DNA of 6,901 nt. Origin: CAYUAI01 sp964442745 (GTDB lineage Bacteria; Pseudomonadota; Gammaproteobacteria; S012-40). The stretch covers positions 1-6,901 of the forward strand of contig CAYUAI010000141.1 of the NCBI GenBank assembly GCA_964442745.1, given 5' to 3'. The position numbers were made by a program, and so were the translations under genes. Positions 1-4,356 of the stretch are shown piece after piece (the first letter of the stretch is position 1; each line of letters begins with the position of its first letter). A model generated the notes under the pieces. The model made no database searches. It was not told where the DNA came from and saw nothing but the letters and a program-made list of their open reading frames with translations.

Positions 1-55
1 ACATACAAATTAATCCCTTAGCGCCTATTTACGCACCAATGTGCATACTACCCTA

Positions 56-952
56 TTAAGCAAACTCTCCCGCTCGCGCTAGCACAAACTTTTTAAACTC
101 TTCAGCCACCGAGGATAAACGTTTACCTTGCCGGTGTACCACATACCAATGCCTTAATATGGGGAAACTTTGTACATCTAAAATAACGAGTTTCTTGACT
201 TCAAGTTCCAGTCGCATGGTATGGGTAGAAATAATCCCTAATCCCAATCCCGCCTGAACCGCATTTTTTATGGACTCATTGCTCGTCATTTCTATTTTTG
301 ACTCGATTTTTCCTCCATGCTTTTTAAAAAAACGCTCCATGGCGATTCGGGTTCCAGAGACTTTCTCTCGTATGACAAAGGTTTCATTGCTTAACTTACC
401 TAATGGTATGCTTTGTTGTGTGGCCAAGGGATGGTGAGGTGGTGCGATAACGACCAGTGGATTATCCATGAATGATTCAGCCACCAAAGGTAAATTGGCC
501 GGTGGCCGACCCATAATCACCAAATCTGTTTGGTTGGCTTCCAACTGATCGAGCAAGGTTTGGCGATTAGTGATGTCCAATTTATATTGAATACCACCAA
601 ACTCTCTGGAAAATGCCGCTAATAGCTGAGCTGCAAAAGCATTGGCGGTCGTCGCGACAGCAATTTGCAAGGTGCCTCGGCGTACCCCTCGTAGATCGTC
701 GAGTACTTCTTCGGCCTCGTCTAATAAGCGCAGAATTTCTCGGCTGTAATGCAGCATTTCCCGCCCGGCTTCGGTCAAGCCATTCTTTTTACCAAATTTT
801 TCGATTAAGGTCACGCTGAGCTGTCCTTCAAGTTGTTTGATCTGCATGGAAACCGCCGGCTGACTCAGATACAGCTCTTCAGCCGCTCGTGTAAAACTTA
901 AGTGACGCCCCACTGCCTCAAAAACCTTTAATTGTCTAAGGGTTACGTGCAT
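56..952 (-). CDS. cbbR: CbbR, LysR-type regulator of the RuBisCO operon
   Basis: This encodes a 298-aa LysR-type transcription factor, the usual length for the family. The N-terminal winged helix-turn-helix covers about residues 3-62, with the recognition helix in the segment SQPAVSMQIKQLE (30-42). A linker helix follows at about 65-90, and the effector-binding domain starts near GTLQIAVATTA (93-103) and runs to the C-terminus. The start MHVTLRQLKVFEAV is the form I associate with CbbR proteins. The gene is transcribed divergently from cbbL, the classical CbbR arrangement. CbbR family members bind the cbb promoter and respond to Calvin-cycle metabolites or NADPH, but the effector here cannot be read from sequence. 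The ATG at 952 has no good Shine-Dalgarno; a GAGAGAG stretch (965-971) is somewhat far upstream. The identity is strong because of both sequence and context; a different LysR regulator is unlikely. Confidence 0.93.
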   Translation of the reverse strand: MHVTLRQLKVFEAVGRHLSFTRAAEELYLSQPAVSMQIKQLEGQLSVTLIEKFGKKNGLTEAGREMLHYSREILRLLDEAEEVLDDLRGVRRGTLQIAVATTANAFAAQLLAAFSREFGGIQYKLDITNRQTLLDQLEANQTDLVIMGRPPANLPLVAESFMDNPLVVIAPPHHPLATQQSIPLGKLSNETFVIREKVSGTRIAMERFFKKHGGKIESKIEMTSNESIKNAVQAGLGLGIISTHTMRLELEVKKLVILDVQSFPILRHWYVVHRQGKRLSSVAEEFKKFVLARAGEFA

Positions 953-970
953 AGCTATGATTCATCTCTC

Positions 971-1013
971 TCTATCATAAGGATTTACTTATCAAATATA
1001 TCATTAATATTTA
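971..1013. repeat. Near-direct repeat in the cbbR-cbbL control region, candidate CbbR sites
   Basis: Positions 971-987 and 997-1013 match at 13 of 17 bases and are offset by 26 bp, about 2.5 helical turns. Each copy contains the form TCA-N7-TTA (975-987 and 1001-1013), which fits the TNA-N7-TNA half-site pattern described for CbbR. The pattern is degenerate and the region is AT-rich, so chance matches are possible. The position upstream of the predicted cbbL promoter is right for a LysR activator. Confidence 0.45.
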
Positions 1014-1029
1014 ATTTACATTATGATAG
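972..1029. promoter_or_regulatory. Perfect 9-bp inverted repeat flanking the divergent promoters, candidate operator
   Basis: CTATCATAA at 972-980 is the exact reverse complement of TTATGATAG at 1021-1029. The arms are 49 bp apart centre to centre. The right arm lies between the -35 and -10 elements predicted for cbbL, and the left arm lies about 70-80 bp upstream of the predicted start. LysR tetramers typically contact a distal recognition site and a promoter-proximal activation site, so this could be the CbbR operator. A factor other than CbbR is also possible. The spacing is too large for a simple dimer palindrome. Confidence 0.45.
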
Positions 1030-1043
1030 CAGCTCCCTATACT
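1015..1043 (+). promoter_or_regulatory. Predicted sigma70-type promoter of cbbL
   Basis: TTTACA (1015-1020) and TATACT (1038-1043) each match the consensus at 5 of 6 positions and are separated by exactly 17 bp. Transcription would begin near 1050, giving a leader of about 140 nt before the cbbL ATG. The element overlaps the predicted cbbR promoter on the other strand and includes the right arm of the 9-bp inverted repeat, as expected for a promoter controlled by a divergent LysR regulator. Confidence 0.6.
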
Positions 1044-1048
1044 GCCAA
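1020..1048 (-). promoter_or_regulatory. Predicted sigma70-type promoter of cbbR, overlapping that of cbbL
   Basis: Read on the minus strand, TTGGCA (1048-1043) and CATAAT (1025-1020) are each 5 of 6 matches to consensus with a 17-bp spacer. Transcription would start near 1013, leaving about 60 nt before the cbbR start. It occupies almost the same DNA as the cbbL promoter, so the two polymerase complexes could not bind together. Confidence 0.5.
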
Positions 1049-1049
1049 C

Positions 1050-1191
1050 CATTGCATTAATTATTGATGCCAAAAATTTTTAAGATTTGACGACCATAGC
1101 GCACAACTTGTGTGGTGGAAAAACCAAAGCAAAGTGCAAAATCCTTTGGATTACTTTTAACTTAAAATTCTCTAAATTGGGAGGAGAACAC
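1050..1191 (+). promoter_or_regulatory. cbbL 5' leader with two small potential stem-loops
   Basis: From the predicted start to the cbbL ATG there are about 140 nt of leader. Possible stems are 1100-1105 with 1109-1114 (6 bp with one G-U and a 3-nt loop) and CCAAAG 1124-1129 with CTTTGG 1144-1149 (14-nt loop). A seven-codon ATG reading frame (1067-1090) is present but lacks a Shine-Dalgarno. The palindrome AAAAATTTTT (1072-1081) may bend the DNA. No known riboswitch was recognised. Confidence 0.3.
1179..1186 (+). promoter_or_regulatory. Strong ribosome binding site fixing the cbbL start
   Basis: GGGAGGAG lies 5 nt before the ATG at 1192 and is close to the ideal Shine-Dalgarno. It decides the start over the in-frame TTG at 1087, which would add 35 residues not found in Form I large subunits. 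It is the best ribosome site in the window, as expected for RuBisCO, often one of the most abundant proteins in an autotroph. Confidence 0.9.
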
Positions 1192-2610
1192 ATGGCAAAG
1201 ACCTACAGTGCAGGTGTTAAAGAATACCGCGAAACGTATTGGATGCCTGAATACACACCAAAAGAGACGGATCTTCTGGCCTGTTTCAAAATCACGCCAC
1301 AAGAAGGTGTGCCCCGAGAAGAAGTGGCCGCTGCGGTGGCGGCAGAGTCTTCAACAGGCACCTGGACGACAGTTTGGACCGATCTGTTAACTGACCTAGA
1401 CCATTACAAAGGCCGCGCCTACGCCATTGAAGACGTACCGGGTGACGATACTTGCTTCTACGCTTTCGTTGCCTACCCCATCGATCTGTTCGAAGAAGGC
1501 TCGGTTGTTAACGTACTGACCTCACTGGTCGGTAACGTATTCGGTTTTAAAGCCCTGCGTGCACTTCGCTTAGAAGATATCCGCTTCCCAGTGGCTTATG
1601 TTATGACCTGTAATGGACCACCACAGGGTATCCAGGTTGAACGTGACATCATGAACAAATACGGTCGTCCAATGCTGGGTTGTACCATTAAACCTAAACT
1701 CGGTCTATCGGCGAAAAACTACGGCCGTGCTTGCTACGAAGGTTTACGCGGGGGTCTGGATTTCACCAAAGATGATGAAAATGTGAACTCTCAACCATTC
1801 ATGCGCTGGAGACACCGTTTCGACTTCGTTATGGAAGCGATTCACAAAGCCGAAGCCGAAACCGGTGAGCGTAAAGGTCACTACTTGAATGTTACCGCAC
1901 CGACTTCTGACGAAATGATGAAGCGTGCTGAATATGCAAAAGAAATTGGCGCACCAATTATTATGCATGACTACCTGACGGGTGGCCTTTCAGCAAATAC
2001 TCAATTGGCTCAATGGTGTCAAGAGAATGGTATGTTGTTACATATCCATCGCGCCATGCATGCGGTACTTGATCGCAACCCACACCACGGTATCCACTTC
2101 CGTGTATTAACCAAAGTGCTTCGTTTGTCCGGTGGTGACCATCTGCATTCAGGGACTGTGGTTGGCAAACTTGAAGGTGATCGAGAAGCCACGCTAGGTT
2201 GGATCGACATCATGCGCGATTCCTTCATCAAAGAAGATCGTTCACGCGGTATTTTCTTCGATCAAGACTGGGGTTCCATGCCGGGTGTGATTCCGGTGGC
2301 ATCAGGTGGTATTCACGTATGGCACATGCCTGCATTAGTTAACATTTTTGGTGATGATTCTGTCCTCCAGTTTGGTGGTGGCACATTGGGTCACCCATGG
2401 GGCAATGCCGCCGGTGCAGCGGCTAACCGTGTGGCGGTTGAAGCTTGTGTTGAAGCACGTAACCAAGGCCGTGAACTTGAGAAAGAAGGCAAGGATATCC
2501 TGACAACAGCTGCCGCTAGCAGCCCAGAGTTAAAAATTGCCATGGAAACTTGGAAAGAAATCAAATTCGAATTTGACACCGTCGACAAGCTTGACGTTGC
2601 TCACAAGTAA
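1192..2610 (+). CDS. cbbL: RuBisCO large subunit, Form IA
   Basis: This is the 472-aa large subunit of ribulose-1,5-bisphosphate carboxylase/oxygenase (EC 4.1.1.39), which carboxylates RuBP to two 3-phosphoglycerates as a cytosolic L8S8 complex with CbbS. The start MAKTYSAGVKEYR and the length are those of Form IA. All catalytic residues are visible (eight lower than spinach numbering): E52, T57, W58, N115, K167, K169, carbamylated K193 with metal ligands D195 and E196 in GLDFTKDDEN, H286, R287, H319, loop-6 K326 in GTVVGKLEGD, S371 and G395-G396. D81 in the IEDVPGDD segment probably corresponds to the acidic residue reported as a CbbO contact in another Form I RuBisCO (from memory). The gene follows a strong ribosome site, heads the operon and is intact. 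No carboxysome genes follow, so a non-carboxysomal enzyme is inferred. Confidence 0.98.
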   Translation: MAKTYSAGVKEYRETYWMPEYTPKETDLLACFKITPQEGVPREEVAAAVAAESSTGTWTTVWTDLLTDLDHYKGRAYAIEDVPGDDTCFYAFVAYPIDLFEEGSVVNVLTSLVGNVFGFKALRALRLEDIRFPVAYVMTCNGPPQGIQVERDIMNKYGRPMLGCTIKPKLGLSAKNYGRACYEGLRGGLDFTKDDENVNSQPFMRWRHRFDFVMEAIHKAEAETGERKGHYLNVTAPTSDEMMKRAEYAKEIGAPIIMHDYLTGGLSANTQLAQWCQENGMLLHIHRAMHAVLDRNPHHGIHFRVLTKVLRLSGGDHLHSGTVVGKLEGDREATLGWIDIMRDSFIKEDRSRGIFFDQDWGSMPGVIPVASGGIHVWHMPALVNIFGDDSVLQFGGGTLGHPWGNAAGAAANRVAVEACVEARNQGRELEKEGKDILTTAAASSPELKIAMETWKEIKFEFDTVDKLDVAHK

Positions 2611-2616
2611 GACGAA

Positions 2617-2642
2617 AGGCGGCGAGTGTTTTCTTGCCGCCT
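2617..2642 (+). other. Strong intergenic RNA hairpin between cbbL and cbbS
   Basis: AGGCGGCGAG (2617-2626) pairs with CTTGCCGCCT (2633-2642) to give a 10-bp stem with one G-U pair and a TGTTTT hexaloop. It begins 6 nt after the cbbL stop. No T-tract follows, so it is not a normal intrinsic terminator. It more likely protects the 3' end of a processed cbbL message or sets cbbL/cbbS transcript ratios; that role is inferred. Confidence 0.65.
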
Positions 2643-2672
2643 GATTCGAACCCATGATTTTCAAAGTTTATT

Positions 2673-2678
2673 GAGGAA
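2673..2678 (+). promoter_or_regulatory. Ribosome binding site of cbbS
   Basis: GAGGAA lies 8 nt upstream of the ATG at 2687. It gives cbbS its own good initiation signal, independent of cbbL translation, and supports this start. Confidence 0.75.
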
Positions 2679-2686
2679 ATAATACA

Positions 2687-3043
2687 ATGAGTGATATGCA
2701 AGATTACAAATCAAGCTTGAGTGACACAAGTAGCCGCAAGTTTGAAACTTTTTCTTACCTGCCACAAATGAATGAAAAACAAATCCGTACGCAAATCCAG
2801 TATATTGTTGACAAAGGCTGGAATCCAGGCATCGAACACACTGAACCACAAAACGCCTTCCAGAATTACTGGTATATGTGGAAGCTGCCTATGTTTGGTG
2901 AAACTGACGTTGACGCAATCCTGGCAGAATGCGCGGCTTGTCATAAAGCCCATCCAAAAAACCATGTTCGATTGATGGGGTTCGACAATTATGCACAATC
3001 CGCCGGTGCATCAATGGTTGTCTATCGCGGTGAATCTGTTTAA
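2687..3043 (+). CDS. cbbS: RuBisCO small subunit, Form IA (IAq subtype)
   Basis: This is the 118-aa small subunit that caps the L8 core. Recognisable family segments are MSDMQDYKSSL at the N-terminus, KFETFSYLPQM (18-28), GWNPGIEHTEP, YWYMWKLPMFGE, and the C-terminal FDNYAQSAGASMVVYRGE. Compared with carboxysomal Form IA small subunits as I remember them (MxEMQDYKxSL running directly into KYETFSYLP), this protein carries six extra residues, SDTSSR, at 12-17. Such an insertion is described for the non-carboxysomal IAq group, whose genes precede cbbQO, as here. It lies 76 bp after cbbL in the same transcript and is followed by a likely terminator. The reading frame is intact, and the identification is secure. 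Confidence 0.97.
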   Translation: MSDMQDYKSSLSDTSSRKFETFSYLPQMNEKQIRTQIQYIVDKGWNPGIEHTEPQNAFQNYWYMWKLPMFGETDVDAILAECAACHKAHPKNHVRLMGFDNYAQSAGASMVVYRGESV

Positions 3044-3070
3044 TTCGCCGGTGTAACCCTCATAACCCGC

Positions 3071-3112
3071 CCCCTGCCCAATACGTTATACGTTATGGCC
3101 AGGGGACTTTTT
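3071..3112 (+). terminator. Probable intrinsic (leaky) terminator after cbbS
   Basis: CCCCTG (3071-3076) pairs with CAGGGG (3100-3105); further imperfect pairing inside (3077-3085 with 3091-3099) extends the stem. A run of five T follows at 3108-3112. Because cbbQ and cbbO lie just downstream with no clear promoter of their own, partial read-through is likely, giving far more cbbLS than activase mRNA. The loop side contains a perfect tandem copy of TACGTTA (3082-3088, 3089-3095). Confidence 0.68.
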
Positions 3113-3134
3113 AACCTTGAATCAAAGAATAACT

Positions 3135-3446
3135 ATGGCAAAACCCGATAAATATGTTGGCATCGATAACGACCTCAATGGTGGCATGACGACCATTGGT
3201 AAAATTATTCGTGATGCCTGGGTATTTGAGCTCATTCCAGAAACACAAACATGTGAAGGCTGGAACCTAGCCGGCATTGACGCTTTGTTACAAAAGGTGA
3301 ATGCCGAATGGGATAAATATAATTGTCTGGTTAGTTGTTTGCCAAAAGACCTGTTCGATCGCCACCAGAAAATTCACAATGCAGCACTGGAACACGCTAA
3401 AGCCTCTGGCTGGAGTGGCGAGGTTGAAACAGACGATGAGAAATAA
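3135..3446 (+). CDS. Unrecognised 103-aa protein between RuBisCO and activase genes
   Basis: I do not recognise a characterised family. The protein is short and soluble, with no signal peptide or membrane segment. Its most distinctive stretch is NGGMTTIGKIIRDAWVF (14-30) followed by LIPETQTCEGW (33-43), with predicted helices around 45-60 and 71-91, cysteines C40, C64 and C68 (the last two CxxxC), and an acidic tail ETDDEK. An in-frame TTG at 3117 exists upstream, but the ATG at 3135 gives a natural start; only a weak AAAGAA (3124-3129) serves as ribosome site. The gene follows the cbbS terminator and precedes cbbQ by 47 bp, so co-transcription with cbbQO is likely. It lacks the pterin-carbinolamine-dehydratase motif of acRAF. 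Nitrosomonas europaea has a cbb operon reported as cbbLSQON with an unknown cbbN; whether this is a relative is untested. It is real by position and protein-like composition; function is unknown. Confidence 0.82.
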   Translation: MAKPDKYVGIDNDLNGGMTTIGKIIRDAWVFELIPETQTCEGWNLAGIDALLQKVNAEWDKYNCLVSCLPKDLFDRHQKIHNAALEHAKASGWSGEVETDDEK

Positions 3447-3482
3447 ACCACAAGCCAAACAACAATGGCAATATCAAATGAT

Positions 3483-3487
3483 AAAGG
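3483..3487 (+). promoter_or_regulatory. Ribosome binding site of cbbQ
   Basis: AAAGG, within AAAGGTG, sits 6 nt before the ATG at 3494. It is a moderate Shine-Dalgarno, weaker than that of cbbL but clearly better than anything in front of cbbO. Confidence 0.6.
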
Positions 3488-3493
3488 TGTGTC

Positions 3494-4309
3494 ATGTCTG
3501 AAAATACCATTGATCCACAACAATATGTCATCAAAACTGAACCCTACTATCAACCTGTCGCCGAGGAAGTTGCTTTGTATAAAGCGGCCTACAATGCACG
3601 TATGCCGGTGATGCTGAAAGGTCCAACCGGTTGTGGTAAATCGCGTTTTGTCGAATACATGGCTTATCAATTGGGCAAACCTCTGATTACTGTGGCCTGT
3701 AATGAAGATATGACAGCGTCTGATTTAGTGGGTCGCTTCCTCTTAGACAAAGATGGCACTAAATGGCAAGACGGACCGCTGACAACCGCTGCTCGCATCG
3801 GCGCCATTTGTTACCTGGATGAAGTTGTCGAAGCACGGCAAGATACCACCGTCGTTATTCACCCATTGACGGATCACCGTCGAGCCTTGCCACTCGATAA
3901 AAAAGGAGAATTAGTCGAAGCGCATCCCGATTTCCAACTGGTTATTTCATATAATCCAGGTTACCAAAGTTTGATGAAAGACTTGAAACAATCCACCAAA
4001 CAACGTTTCGGCGCGATGGATTTTGATTATCCAGAAATCTCAATCGAAACAGAAATTGTTGCCAAAGAAGCCGGTGTGGACCCAGAGATTGCTGGCAAGC
4101 TGGTACAGATTGCTCATCGGGCACGCAACTTAAAAGGCCATGGCCTGGATGAAGGGATTTCAACCCGTTTATTGGTTTATGCGGGGCAGCTTATTAATAA
4201 AGGGGTCGCCCCCCTTGCCGCTTGCACCATGACCATGGTGACTCCGTTAACCGATGATCCCGATATGCGTGATACCCTGAATGCCTCCGTGCAGACTTTT
4301 TTTAACTAG
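3494..4309 (+). CDS. cbbQ: CbbQ, MoxR-type AAA+ ATPase of the RuBisCO activase
   Basis: This is a 271-aa AAA+ ATPase of the MoxR/NorQ group, the motor of the CbbQO RuBisCO activase, which uses ATP hydrolysis to release inhibitory sugar phosphates from the RuBisCO active site. The N-terminus carries the core ATPase: Walker A GPTGCGKS (43-50), Walker B CYLDEV with D109-E110, sensor 1 in SYNPG (N154), probable arginine finger R171 in KQRFGAMDFDYP, and sensor 2 R225 in GISTRLLVYAG. The rest forms the small helical lid domain. The length is typical. In studied systems CbbQ forms a hexamer that recruits one CbbO. It lies 47 bp after the small gene and 47 bp before cbbO. NorQ of nitric oxide reductase clusters is close in sequence, but the RuBisCO and cbbO neighbours settle the identity. 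Confidence 0.96.
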   Translation: MSENTIDPQQYVIKTEPYYQPVAEEVALYKAAYNARMPVMLKGPTGCGKSRFVEYMAYQLGKPLITVACNEDMTASDLVGRFLLDKDGTKWQDGPLTTAARIGAICYLDEVVEARQDTTVVIHPLTDHRRALPLDKKGELVEAHPDFQLVISYNPGYQSLMKDLKQSTKQRFGAMDFDYPEISIETEIVAKEAGVDPEIAGKLVQIAHRARNLKGHGLDEGISTRLLVYAGQLINKGVAPLAACTMTMVTPLTDDPDMRDTLNASVQTFFN

Positions 4310-4356
4310 TCATCCCGACCCAGGGCAAGGAAAGTTAAAACCAATCACTGACGCTT

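Noticed and set aside
33..44. GCAC-CAAT-GTGC hairpin as a cbbR terminator
   Set aside because: Only a 4-bp stem, with no T-tract on the minus strand after it.
613..819. Plus-strand reading frame inside cbbR
   Set aside because: It is a shadow of the well-supported cbbR coding strand with no recognisable protein features.
1087..1191. In-frame TTG extension of cbbL by 35 residues
   Set aside because: The extension has no family-like sequence, while the ATG at 1192 has an excellent ribosome site and the standard Form IA N-terminus.
3117..3134. TTG start for the small gene, six residues upstream
   Set aside because: No ribosome site suits the TTG and it lies immediately after the terminator T-tract; the ATG at 3135 is simpler, though the six residues cannot be fully excluded.
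3135..3446. Small gene as acRAF (pterin-4a-carbinolamine dehydratase-like)
   Set aside because: The characteristic histidine/proline motif of that fold is absent and acRAF belongs mainly to carboxysomal loci.
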